Part shown: positions 51,023-59,047 of the stretch, piece after piece
Numbering within the stretch: the first letter of the stretch is position 1
Layout: every line of letters starts with the position of its first letter
Origin: Streptomyces sp. Ag109_O5-1
GTDB taxonomy: Bacteria; Actinomycetota; Actinomycetes; Streptomycetales; Streptomycetaceae
Assembly: GCF_003814875.1 (NCBI RefSeq)
Contig: NZ_RKQF01000001.1
Location: forward strand, 11,222,001 to 11,286,000
Reading direction: 5' to 3'
DNA: 64,000 nucleotides
Position numbers and translations under genes: made by a program
Notes under the pieces: generated by a model
Databases searched by the model: none
What the model was told of the DNA's origin: nothing
Seen by the model: only the letters and a program-made list of their open reading frames with translations

Positions 51023-51632
51023 GTGAACGAAGTGCTGCCGGAGTTGGACGAGCTGCTGTTCTCCTCCGTTGCGGGTGTGTTGGTGGAGTCTGTCGAGGTG
51101 ACCGACACGGTCGTGCGGGTCGGGGCGCGTACGATCGCAGGGCGGGCGGCGTGGGCACGCTCGCGGCCTGGCTCGCCGAGCGGCCCGGCATCGAGATCGT
51201 CTAATGGGATGCCGTGACCGGGCTCCCTTCTTCGCCGAGAGCGCCCCCGCGGCGCCCCACAGGCCCTCCAGGCCGCCGACCGACGGCATCCCTGGTACAA
51301 CCTGGGTTAAGTCGCCGAGAAGTGCGTCTACCGGCACCGCGGCTGCTTACGCCCCACGCCGGAACAGCCGGAGCACCCCTGGAAGAGCCTGAACTGGCCG
51401 CGTCATCGCCCTGGCCCCAGGCCACCGGTTCGCCGAACGCACGCGCGCCAAGCACGCCACCACCCACGCTCTCCTCGCCGCCGGTCACAACAAGCGGTCC
51501 GTCGCCCGGCAACTCGGGATGCCCCTCGACACGATCCTGCGCTTCTCCTCCGCCACCACCCCGGAGGAGATGTTTACCGGCCAGTGGCAAGACGCTGCGA
51601 CCAGGCTCGACGCCTGCAAGTGCATGCGGTGG
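51023..51632 (+). pseudogene. ISL3-family transposase remnant (N-terminal part)
   Basis: Pieces in several frames follow the ISL3 order: NEVLPELDELLFSSVAGVLV, then GVGTLAAWLAERPGIEIV with a stop, CRDRAPFFAESAPA, VYRHRGCLRP, and FAERTRAKHATTHALLAAGH with KRSVARQLGMPLDTILRFSS and TPEEMFTGQWQDAATRLDA. About 300 bases of the middle are missing. The catalytic C-terminal part is absent here, although a related C-terminal remnant lies on the other strand at 53372-53935. Confidence 0.75.
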
Positions 51633-51643
51633 TCATGGTCGAC

Positions 51644-52675
51644 TTATTGGATGCTCCAGCGGTGCGGGTGGGAGGGATCTGCGGGGCAGGCGAAGATGTT
51701 GAGTTCACCCCAGCGGCCCACGGTGACCTCGGTCGGAGCGGCGTACAGGTGTGTGGGCAGGTCCTCGTCTTCCAGCGGCTTCCAGCTGCCGCTGGCGCCA
51801 TCCCATTCCGAGCTGTCGATGGTCAGCAGCAGGTGCATCGGTGTCATGCAGGTCAGACAGTCCATAGGGGACGGGTCGGTGGTGTGCCAGGAGGCGAAAC
51901 CGCCGACGCGCCAGCCTGGTGGGATGGACAGGTCGTACTGGTAGCCCGCCGGTGCGGCTGCATCGGCGTCCGCCGACTGCTCGGCTTCCTCCTCCTGGGC
52001 CTCTTCCCAGGCATCGATCCGGGCGCGCAGGTCCTCCGCGAGGAAGCCGGCGAACGGGTAGGTGGCCACCTGCTCCGGATGCAGCACACACGGCTCGGGC
52101 ACGTACCCCTCGAAGCCGACGACCTGCGGTTGTGGCGGTGACGTCTGCACGGCGGTGACCTCCCACGAGCGGCGCCAGCGCAGGTCGAGCAGCATGCCGT
52201 AGCCGCTCGGGCCGTGCGCGTCGAAGGGGCACCAGAACACCTGGAGCAGATCGCAGTCGTCCGGCCCGGCCGGCAGATCGGGGACATCCCCGCGGTACAG
52301 CTGCGCAAGGCCGATCAGTGGCAGTGGATCGGTCGCAGCAGCCTCTTGAACGCGATGTTCCTGGTTCAGTTCCTCCAGCAACCGCCGTTCCTCGTCTGTG
52401 GGGCCCGGGTTCGATTCACGGAGCCATGCAGAAGTCAGGATCTGCCGCCGTCGGCGGATGTCCGCCGGGCGTCGGCCACGCGCATGGCTGTGAGGCTCGG
52501 TGCACACCGGCCAGGGTTCGTCCGCCGGCCACAGCAGCGGGCCGCCCACGGAACTGGCCGCTGCGTCCGGTCGGCCCGGGCGCGGATGGAGCCGGGTGGC
52601 GGTGCCTCGGTAGGTCGCCAGCTCCGGGAAGAGCGACTCGACATCGAGCGGGCGCGGCGGTGTGGTCCTCGACAT
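51644..52675 (-). CDS. DUF1963 (YwqG-like) family protein
   Basis: A 343-residue protein of the DUF1963/YwqG group, beta-rich cytosolic proteins of unknown role. It starts MSRTTPPRPLDVESLFPELA, has SSVGGPLLWPADEPWPVC (the usual family entry), LIGLAQLYRGDVPDLPAGPD, LLQVFWCPFDAHG, an acidic stretch (WEEAQEEEAEQSADADAAA), CMTPMHLLLTIDSSEWDG, and ends GRWGELNIFACPADPSHPHR. The frame is clean and codon use is normal. It sits between two ISL3 remnants. Confidence 0.88.
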   Translation of the reverse strand: MSRTTPPRPLDVESLFPELATYRGTATRLHPRPGRPDAAASSVGGPLLWPADEPWPVCTEPHSHARGRRPADIRRRRQILTSAWLRESNPGPTDEERRLLEELNQEHRVQEAAATDPLPLIGLAQLYRGDVPDLPAGPDDCDLLQVFWCPFDAHGPSGYGMLLDLRWRRSWEVTAVQTSPPQPQVVGFEGYVPEPCVLHPEQVATYPFAGFLAEDLRARIDAWEEAQEEEAEQSADADAAAPAGYQYDLSIPPGWRVGGFASWHTTDPSPMDCLTCMTPMHLLLTIDSSEWDGASGSWKPLEDEDLPTHLYAAPTEVTVGRWGELNIFACPADPSHPHRWSIQ

Positions 52676-52898
52676 GCATGTGACCTTAGACAGTCGCCAA
52701 CCGCCATGATTCAGAGCCCCCAGAGGCACCGACCTCTGCACCAGCGCTGTCGGAACCCGGGTTCTGGCTCAATTTCCGTGATCGCGTAGCCGTGAGTGAC
52801 ACCGGCTGGGCAGGCAGCGAGGATCGACCCGAGTGCGCGGGCTGCGCGCATGTCGACCGAGCTGCTGACGAACGAGTCTCAGTCGACAAGGTCTCTCG

Positions 52899-53282
52899 CT
52901 AGCTGGCGAGCCCAATGGCAATCAGGGGCGGTATCAGCGCGTTGAGATACCAGGCCATGTCGCTCAGGGCTGGTGCTCCAGAGAGCCTTCGCCGGTCGAT
53001 CGTCGGGATGAAGGAGCAGTGCGACCGGCCAGCATGGAAAAGTAGCTGGCCACCGGTTTCTGCAATTGAGTGATAGATGCAGACGCCGACGTCGTAGTCG
53101 ATGCTGTCCGGTGAATCCAGCACGGCCAGGACCTCATCTGCCTGGTTGGCTGAAGCCGACTGCCAGTTGAACAGGTCGTCGTTGTTGACCACGTAGGAGA
53201 CACCAAGCGGTTCCTGCAGCGACCACCCCTCACCGGCCAGAGCTCGCACCACGGCGTCTACGGTGACGGCACTCGCGAACAC
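52899..53282 (-). CDS. Hypothetical protein
   Basis: A 127-residue protein with no family that I recognise. It is acidic overall, has ALAGEGWSLQEPLGVSYVVN near the start, a YDVGVCIYHS segment, and the end MAWYLNALIPPLIAIGLAS, which is hydrophobic enough for a single membrane helix. Together with the DUF1963 gene it forms a small island between ISL3 remnants. Such small clean frames are often immunity or accessory proteins, but there is no direct evidence. Confidence 0.6.
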   Translation of the reverse strand: MFASAVTVDAVVRALAGEGWSLQEPLGVSYVVNNDDLFNWQSASANQADEVLAVLDSPDSIDYDVGVCIYHSIAETGGQLLFHAGRSHCSFIPTIDRRRLSGAPALSDMAWYLNALIPPLIAIGLAS

Positions 53283-53371
53283 GAGATCGATGTGGGCGGT
53301 CGGTCCTGGACAGTCGAGGCTCCTGCGGTGGGGCTGGGCGATGTCGGAAGCGTTTCACGTGTTGGCATCGG

Positions 53372-53935
53372 TCATGGAGCGAGGAGCACTTGTTTCCTCA
53401 GGAGTGCGAAGCCGGGTCGGCCGAACATCTGGCGTTTGAGCATCTTGAATGCGGTTGACATGCCCTTCCGCGACGCCTGAGTTCCAGGGCAGCGAGAGCC
53501 CGGCGATGACCGCGGCCCGGTCTCGATCGATGCCGGCGGCGGAATGGAGACCGGGCAGGTCGTCCTGGCGGACTGCGTCGAGCCACTCGGGCAGCCGGTG
53601 GCTCTGTCGGTCGGTGAGGAAGTGGGCGAAGGCGCGGACATGTCGGGTGAGGGCTTCCTCCAGTTCGGGACAGTGGGCCAGAACGGCCTTGAGCCGGAGC
53701 TGTTCGACTTTGGAGAGGGAGTCGGGGTGGGTGGCGCAGGCCCCAGCCGGCGACGGTGCGGGGTGAGGGCGGGGGAGTGGTGCCCGGATCGGACGAGAGG
53801 CGCTTTGGTGCGGAAGTAGGTGCGAACTCGCTGGTAGCTGCCCTTGTAGCCGAGTGGCACGATCCCCCCAAGCCTTCCACGCGTTGGTGCTGCCCTGGTT
53901 CCAGCGAGCGTCCAGGTAGGGCTTGTCCGGTCGAT
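53372..53935 (-). pseudogene. ISL3-family transposase remnant (C-terminal part)
   Basis: On this strand the family order is PYLDARWNQGSTNAWKAWG, then after a frame change in a G6 run (near 53868) GYKGSYQRVRTYFR, then SLSKVEQLRLKAVLAHCPEL, HVRAFAHFLTDRQSH, DDLPGLHSAAGIDRDRAAVI, LSLPWNSGVAEGHVNRI, and after a second frame change KRQMFGRPGFALLRKQVLL to the stop at 53372. The order and content are those of the ISL3 catalytic domain. It cannot be translated as one protein. Confidence 0.85.
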
Positions 53936-53969
53936 CTCGTAACGGGATGTGGGGGCTGCTTCGTTATCT

Positions 53970-54824
53970 GAGGTTATGGGGCGATTGGTCTGACTGATGC
54001 CGAGCGAGAGCGGCTGAGGCCGCTCCTGCCAGTTGAGCAATGGTCGGTGCGGACAGCGGCGTGATCACCGTCAGGTGATCGGCGGGATCCTGTATCGGGC
54101 GCGGACCGGTGTGCACTGGCGTGACCTTCCGGAGCAGTACGGGCCGTGGAAGACCGTGTATGAGCGGCACCGGGCGTGGTCGGCCGACGGCACCTGGGAG
54201 CACCTGCTGCAGCAGGTCCAGGCCGCCGCCGACGTCGCCGGGCAGGTCGACTGGGGCGTGTCGGTGGCTTCCACCGTGGTGCGGGCGCATCAGCATGCCG
54301 CCCGAGCCCGGACCACGGCACCGCCTACGCTAAAGGGGGAAGTAACGCCCGAACTACAGGACGAGCCGGCGGCGTGGATCGGATAGCTCGACCTGCTGGC
54401 GGAGGTAGTGCGGCAGGCGAAGGGCTCGGCCGTTCCCGCGGCGGCTTCATCTCGCAGATTCCAAACCGTGCTGGACAAGATCCGAGTACCGCGGCCAGTC
54501 GGGTGGTCCCGCATCAAGCCGGACAGCATCGCCGCCGACAAGGCCTACAGCAACGGTCAAATCCGCCGCTACGTGCGCCAGCGCGGGATCCGGCACACCA
54601 TTCCGGAGAAGGCCGACAGCCGCGCGGCCCGCCTGCGTAAAGGATCACGCGGCGGACGGCCTCCCGGGTTCGATCCGCAGTGCTATGCCTAGCGCGACAC
54701 CATCGAACGAGCGATCAACAAGCTGAAGCAGTTCCGTGCCGTCGCGACTCGCTATGACAAACGCAGCTATGTCTTCCTCGGCGCTGTCACTCTTGTGGCC
54801 CTCGTCATCTGGTTCCGCACATGA
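53970..54824 (+). pseudogene. IS5-family transposase, multiply broken
   Basis: The pieces are TDAERERLRPLLPVEQW (with stops in frame), RQVIGGILYRARTGVHWRDL, then QYGPWKTVYERHRAWSADG, VDWGVSVASTVVRAHQHAA, SIAADKAYSNGQIRRYVRQR, HTIPEKADSRAARLR, and DTIERAINKLKQFRAVATRY, then KRSYVFLGAVTLVALVIWF. The DDE-type positions (VDW..S/T, ADKAYSN, IERAINKLK) are present but at least three stops and frame changes separate them. Element ends not determined. Confidence 0.85.
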
Positions 54825-54896
54825 TCGGCCGGACGAGTTCAAGCCGGGCCGTCCCGCCGCCGGTCGCCGTCGGTCCTCGCCGGTAGCGTACTGCGG

Positions 54897-55625
54897 GTGA
54901 CGGTTGAGGATTGCGAGCGCGTTCAGACCTCCTGGTTCCGGGCGCAGGCAGAGGTGCTCGGCGGCCAGTCATGGGAAGACGGCGCGCTGACCTGGACGGA
55001 CAGTCCCGAGGGCTTGAACCTGATGTTCCCCAGCGAGCTCAATACAGCGGCGGTGCGGCGCGGAGTCCAGCAGGCGCTGGATCGCGGACGGTCGTCCGTC
55101 GGGGTCTGGCTCAATGCATGCGTCGATGCGTCGGTACTGCGGGAATGCGGCTTCGAGCGCGGCTGGACGATTCGGTGGATGACAGCGCCGCTCGCTGCGG
55201 TCGCAGCCGGCGAAGGTGACCGGGATGGCCGCATCGAGCTCCAGACCGACACCCTCGACTACGACGGCGAATACTCCGAGTACCGCGACCTGCTGAAGTT
55301 GGCTCGTCAAGAGCCGCAGGTGGCCTGGTACGCGGCCGCATATACCCAACCCGGGTCGTCTTTCCGGTCGTTCGCAGGGCGGGCGTGGTCGTACTACGAC
55401 GGTGGCCCGCACGGCACTGCCGGGGTGTTCGACATGGAGGTCTGGCCGCGGTTCCGCCGTCGTGGACTAGGAACCGGCCTGCTGCGGACCGTGTGTTCCG
55501 CCGCGCGGGAAGCCGGGGCGTGGCAGGTCATGCTGAATGCGACGGACGAGGGCAGCCTGCTCTACCGCACCTGCGGGTTCACACCAATCGGTGAAGGCAT
55601 CACCTGGTGGCTCCACCTGCGGTAA
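54897..55625 (+). CDS. GNAT family N-acetyltransferase
   Basis: A 242-residue acetyltransferase, larger than usual because of an N-terminal half (about 1-120) that resembles a degenerate second domain. The active domain ends with GTAGVFDMEVWPRFRRRGLG (acetyl-CoA loop RRRGLGTG), TGLLRTVCSAAREAGAWQVM, and LNATDEGSLLYRTCGFTPIG. GTG 54897 starts the family text. Substrate unknown. It follows an IS5 remnant after about 70 bases. Confidence 0.88.
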   Translation: MTVEDCERVQTSWFRAQAEVLGGQSWEDGALTWTDSPEGLNLMFPSELNTAAVRRGVQQALDRGRSSVGVWLNACVDASVLRECGFERGWTIRWMTAPLAAVAAGEGDRDGRIELQTDTLDYDGEYSEYRDLLKLARQEPQVAWYAAAYTQPGSSFRSFAGRAWSYYDGGPHGTAGVFDMEVWPRFRRRGLGTGLLRTVCSAAREAGAWQVMLNATDEGSLLYRTCGFTPIGEGITWWLHLR

Positions 55626-55846
55626 CTCAACCGACATCGGTCCGGTCGAAGCATTTCCAGGAGGCCCGGGCACAGGTCACCAATCGGGCACTGTGCCGCG
55701 ACGTCAGACTTGATCGACCGGACAAGCCCTACTAGTCGAAGACGGACGAAGGCTCGCGCGAGGCCCGCCCTTTGACCGCAACTCAACAGCGCACTGACCG
55801 GCAAGGGGAGGGGCGATCAGTGCGCGGCCGGGTCCGCGCTCCAGAG
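55626..55846. other. Upstream of the iteron array
   Basis: Between the GNAT stop and the four TTGCAA boxes. Nothing recognised in this stretch. Confidence 0.4.
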
Positions 55847-55891
55847 TTGCAAGGAGAGCTTGCAAATATCCCTTGCAAGTAGCCTTTGCAA
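55847..55891. promoter_or_regulatory. Four TTGCAA boxes at exact 13-base spacing
   Basis: TTGCAA occurs at 55847, 55860, 55873 and 55886, each start 13 bases after the last, with 7-base gaps of unlike sequence (GGAGAGC, ATATCCC, GTAGCCT). The array ends 16 bases before the ATG of the HTH regulator at 55908. The hexamer is palindromic, so each box can bind a dimer. The array overlaps the likely promoter, so autoregulation by the adjacent HTH protein is the obvious suggestion. Confidence 0.75.
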
Positions 55892-55907
55892 CTCGTAGCC
55901 TCTCGGC

Positions 55908-56471
55908 ATGGCCGAACAACCGCCTGCTCAAGAGATCACCGATGTCGAGGCGCTGCGCGCCTTCGCGCACCCGATGCGGCAGAAGATCGAGCGATGCCTT
56001 CGCCGGGGACCGGCCAACTCCGCCGCGCTGGCACGCGAGTTGGGCGAGAGCACCGGACTGGTCAGCTACCACCTGCGGCAGCTGGCCAAGCATGGCCTCG
56101 TCGAGGAGGTCCCGGAGCTGGCGAAGGGGCGGGAGCGGTGGTGGCGGGCGATGCCGGGGGACCGGCGGTTCCCGCCGTACAGTCGGCAGACGCCGGAGAT
56201 GCGCGAGGCACTGACCGAGATGCATCGGCTCAACCTCGCCGAACTGGTCGACTCCGCCCGGCGGTTCGAGGAGGCGCGCGACGCGCTGGGGCCCTGGGCC
56301 GACGCGGCGCTCTTCTCCCGCGCCACGCTCCGGGTCGACCCCGCCCAACTCCGCGCGTTCTTCGAGGAGTACATCGCGCTCCTATACCGGTACTCGGCCC
56401 AGGAACCACGGAACGCGTCCGAGGCGCGGACCGTGCTCGTCCGGCTGCTCGGAATTCCCGAGACCGGCTGA
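55908..56471 (+). CDS. ArsR-type/HTH_20 winged helix regulator
   Basis: A 187-residue winged-helix regulator. The HTH at about residues 15-80 reads DVEALRAFAHPMRQKIERCL, PANSAALARELGESTGLVSY, HLRQLAKHGLVEEV, and the C-terminal half is helical (FEEYIALLYRYS near the end). This pattern is common for Streptomyces ArsR-type repressors linked to transporters or hydrolases. The TTGCAA array lies directly upstream. A membrane-anchored hydrolase gene begins 40 bases after its stop and is probably co-transcribed. Confidence 0.9.
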   Translation: MAEQPPAQEITDVEALRAFAHPMRQKIERCLRRGPANSAALARELGESTGLVSYHLRQLAKHGLVEEVPELAKGRERWWRAMPGDRRFPPYSRQTPEMREALTEMHRLNLAELVDSARRFEEARDALGPWADAALFSRATLRVDPAQLRAFFEEYIALLYRYSAQEPRNASEARTVLVRLLGIPETG

Positions 56472-56511
56472 CCGCGCGCAAGCCAACCGACGACGAAGGG
56501 GAACGCACTCC

Positions 56512-57936
56512 GTGCTGCTCTCGGCTACGTCCGCATCACCGATACGCGCCGTACTGGCCTTCTTATCCGGGGCATTGGCCGGCATCCTCCTCCTGCTGGC
56601 CGCGCCAACGGCGTATGCCCGTGAGGACGGGCTGGTCCGCCAGGACGTCACCTTCCGGGGTGGCCATGGGCTCGTCCTGCACGGCACCGTCCTCAGGAAG
56701 GACGGAGCATCCGGCCCGGAACCCGGGATCGTACTCGTCGGCGGCTCGGGTTCCGGGCCCCGGGTGGAGTACCAGCAGGAGGCCGCGGCGTTCGCCCGGG
56801 CCGGGATCACCACGCTGGTCTACGACAAGCGGACCGTCGGATACTCCTTCCTCCACCGAGACTTCGGCCTGCTGGCCGATGACGCGCTTGCCGGAGTGCG
56901 GTTGTTGCAGTCCAGGACCGGGGTGAACCCACGCCAGGTCGGGCTGTGGGGGTTCAGCGAGGGGGGCTGGGTGGCACCGCTGGCCGCATCGCGTTCGGGC
57001 GACGTCGCGTTCGTCGTCACCATCGGCGGCTCCGGCTACGACCCGCTGCGTACCGGGGCCTGGAGCCTCACCACGCATCTGCAACACCAAGGCGTCGGCG
57101 GACCGTTCCGTCGCGTCGTGGCCGGTCCGGCCGCCCAATTCGTAGGCTCGACCGGTCTGTTCTCCGAGGCCGGCTACGACCCCCTGCCGGCGCTGGAGCA
57201 ACTCCACCGAACGCCGGTACTGGCGCTGTGGGGCGAGTACGACACGCAGGTGCCGCCCCGGGAGAGCGCACGGATCTTCCGAGAGGCCCTGGCCCGTGCG
57301 GGCAACCGGCACGCAGTCATCGGCTTCGTCGCCGACGGCGCACACAACGGGCACCGCACGTCGGACGGGTTCGACCGGATCGGCGGCCCAGTCTTCCACG
57401 GCAAGAAGCTGGGGGAGCTGGCTCCGCGCTATGCGCAGACCATGACCTCATGGGTCCGGTCCGTCGCCGCCGGCCACCCGCCGGCATCGAGCGCCGCCCC
57501 CGCACCCGGGCAGGCACTCGCCACCACCCCAGAACCGGGCCACGTCTGGTATGCCTGGCTCGCCCCGGCACTTCTCCTCCTCGGCTTCGCCGCCTATCCG
57601 GTGAGTGCCCTCCTGCGCCGGGGCCCGGTCCTGCGCCCGGTACGGTGGTTGGCCGGGTTCGGTCTACTGGCGGTTGTGGCGACGGTGGACTGTCCGCTCG
57701 CCGTCTATGTGGTGGGCAACGACGCGGCGGGGCCCGTTGTGTGGGGCCGTCCAGCCTTGTGGCTGGCGGTACAGGGGCTTGCCGTCGCGGTGGTGGTGTC
57801 GGCCTGTGCCTCGGCGGCTGCACTGTGGCGCCGGCGGCTGACATCGAGCTGGGCGGTCTGGCTGCGGCTGGCGCCGGTCGGGCTGGCCGCGATCGGGTTC
57901 GTGCCGTGGGCGGTGTGGTGGGGTGTTGCCGCGTGA
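56512..57936 (+). CDS. Alpha/beta hydrolase with C-terminal membrane domain
   Basis: A 474-residue protein. An N-terminal helix (VLAFLSGALAGILLLLAAPT) acts as signal or anchor; residues about 40-320 are an alpha/beta hydrolase with GLWGFSEGGWVAP (nucleophile serine in GFSEG), VLALWGEYDTQVPP (aspartate region) and VADGAHNGH (histidine). From about 345 on, four membrane helices follow (WYAWLAPALLLLGFAAYPVS, WLAGFGLLAVVATVDCPLAV, and two more), with a last WLRLAPVGLAAIGFVPWAVWW. So the hydrolase is outside and tethered. It shares direction with the HTH gene just upstream. Substrate unknown. Confidence 0.85.
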   Translation: MLLSATSASPIRAVLAFLSGALAGILLLLAAPTAYAREDGLVRQDVTFRGGHGLVLHGTVLRKDGASGPEPGIVLVGGSGSGPRVEYQQEAAAFARAGITTLVYDKRTVGYSFLHRDFGLLADDALAGVRLLQSRTGVNPRQVGLWGFSEGGWVAPLAASRSGDVAFVVTIGGSGYDPLRTGAWSLTTHLQHQGVGGPFRRVVAGPAAQFVGSTGLFSEAGYDPLPALEQLHRTPVLALWGEYDTQVPPRESARIFREALARAGNRHAVIGFVADGAHNGHRTSDGFDRIGGPVFHGKKLGELAPRYAQTMTSWVRSVAAGHPPASSAAPAPGQALATTPEPGHVWYAWLAPALLLLGFAAYPVSALLRRGPVLRPVRWLAGFGLLAVVATVDCPLAVYVVGNDAAGPVVWGRPALWLAVQGLAVAVVVSACASAAALWRRRLTSSWAVWLRLAPVGLAAIGFVPWAVWWGVAA

Positions 57937-58124
57937 CGACCAGCCCCTGATCCGCAGCGAAGGTGGTTCCGGAGCCCCGTAGCTCGGCTTCTGAGCTGTC
58001 TGGTGCGGGGCACGCAGGCAAGGTCCTGGCTCGTAAGCCAATACCTACAGACGGGGCCGGGAACGGCATTTGACGATCCGCGGCTGGCCTTGGAGGCCGT
58101 TTATTTTGGTGCAGCACGAGGAGA

Positions 58125-58592
58125 GTGGCTGTCACAGTGATCGACATGGAGGACCTCCCTGCCGACACCGCGCTCATCTTTGACCAAGACGAGGACCTGA
58201 GTGTTTTCGAGTCCTTCGTGCATGCCACGAACTACCTTGAGGCAATTGACGTGTCGGAGGGTGAGTACACGGCGGCGTACTCGCCGGATGGTGGCGTGTT
58301 GGCACTGACTGCTCCCGAAGGCTGGGAAGGCCTGGTCGTTTTGACCAGGACCAACAGAATTGACCTGGTCGATCTGGAGCGGAGAGTGGCCCGCTACTGG
58401 CAACGTCACCAGATAGGCAAGCCCGCACAGGGCCTCCGAGAGACGGCTCGCTTCTTGATCGACAGGGACCATCAGCCCCGGGCGGGATGGCTGAGCCGAG
58501 TCACCGGCCTCCTGAGACGCAACGGCCGCGAAGATGAGCCGACGTTGCCGCCTCAGGATCACTGCACCGACCAAGGTGGCGATAGCCGATGA
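58125..58592 (+). CDS. Hypothetical protein, C-terminus probably altered
   Basis: A 155-residue protein with no family I recognise. DTALIFDQDEDLSVFESFVH, NYLEAIDVSEGEYTAAYSPDG, GWEGLVVLTRTNRIDLVDLE and the ARYWQRHQIGK segment make a compact acidic domain; it may be of the immunity-protein kind. The start may be GTG 58125 or GTG 58137 (the AGGAGA at 58118 is too near the first). From about residue 148 the text runs into an IS5 remnant on the other strand, so the native 3' end has probably been replaced. Confidence 0.65.
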   Translation: MAVTVIDMEDLPADTALIFDQDEDLSVFESFVHATNYLEAIDVSEGEYTAAYSPDGGVLALTAPEGWEGLVVLTRTNRIDLVDLERRVARYWQRHQIGKPAQGLRETARFLIDRDHQPRAGWLSRVTGLLRRNGREDEPTLPPQDHCTDQGGDSR

Positions 58593-58930
58593 GGACAGCG
58601 GATGTGCCGACGAAGTCGAGGGAGTGCTCAGCCTTGCGTTCGTAGCGGCGGCCCAGTCAGCGGCCGCCTTTTGTCGCCCTCATACTGACGTTGTCGATTG
58701 CGTACCGAGACCAGCCCAGCTCACCGAGGGCACCGAGCTCGTCGAGAATGACCCCGTGGAGCCTGGCCCAGACCGTCTCGGCTCCAGTGGGCGAAACGCC
58801 GGTAGACCGTGGGCCAGGCTGACCCGAACACCGGCGGCAGTTGGCGCCAGGTGCAGTCCGAGGTGGCTGCGAAGATGATCGCCGCCAAAAGACGCGACGT
58901 CTTGCTCGTTCGTCGCTGAGGTCACTGCCC
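58570..58930 (-). pseudogene. IS5-family transposase remnant with internal deletion
   Basis: Reading leftwards: FAATSDCTWRQLPPVFGSAW, then PTVYRRFAHWSRDGLG, then in a second frame TVWARLHGVILDELGALGEL, DNVSMRATKGG, then a stop followed by RRYERKAEHSLDFVGTSAVL and IGYRHLG. The N-terminal part has been joined to the last helix of the protein, so the catalytic centre is gone. It overlaps the 3' end of the hypothetical gene at 58125. Confidence 0.8.
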
Positions 58931-59047
58931 GTCAGGTCTGCCGAAGGTAAGTCTCCACGCCGCCATCGAACGATCCCAATGTTCCCTGTACGTCCATTAT
59001 TGTGCCTTTTGGTGCATTTCTCGGCGGAATGGGATGGAGTTGAGGCC

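Noticed and set aside
50919..51337. Overlapping minus-strand frames near the ISL3 remnant
   Set aside because: No recognisable protein text; the plus strand carries ISL3 pieces in order.
52398..52425. GGGTTCGATTC resembling a tRNA T-arm
   Set aside because: It lies inside the DUF1963 gene and no acceptor stem, D-arm or anticodon arm can be formed around it. No tRNA found in the window.
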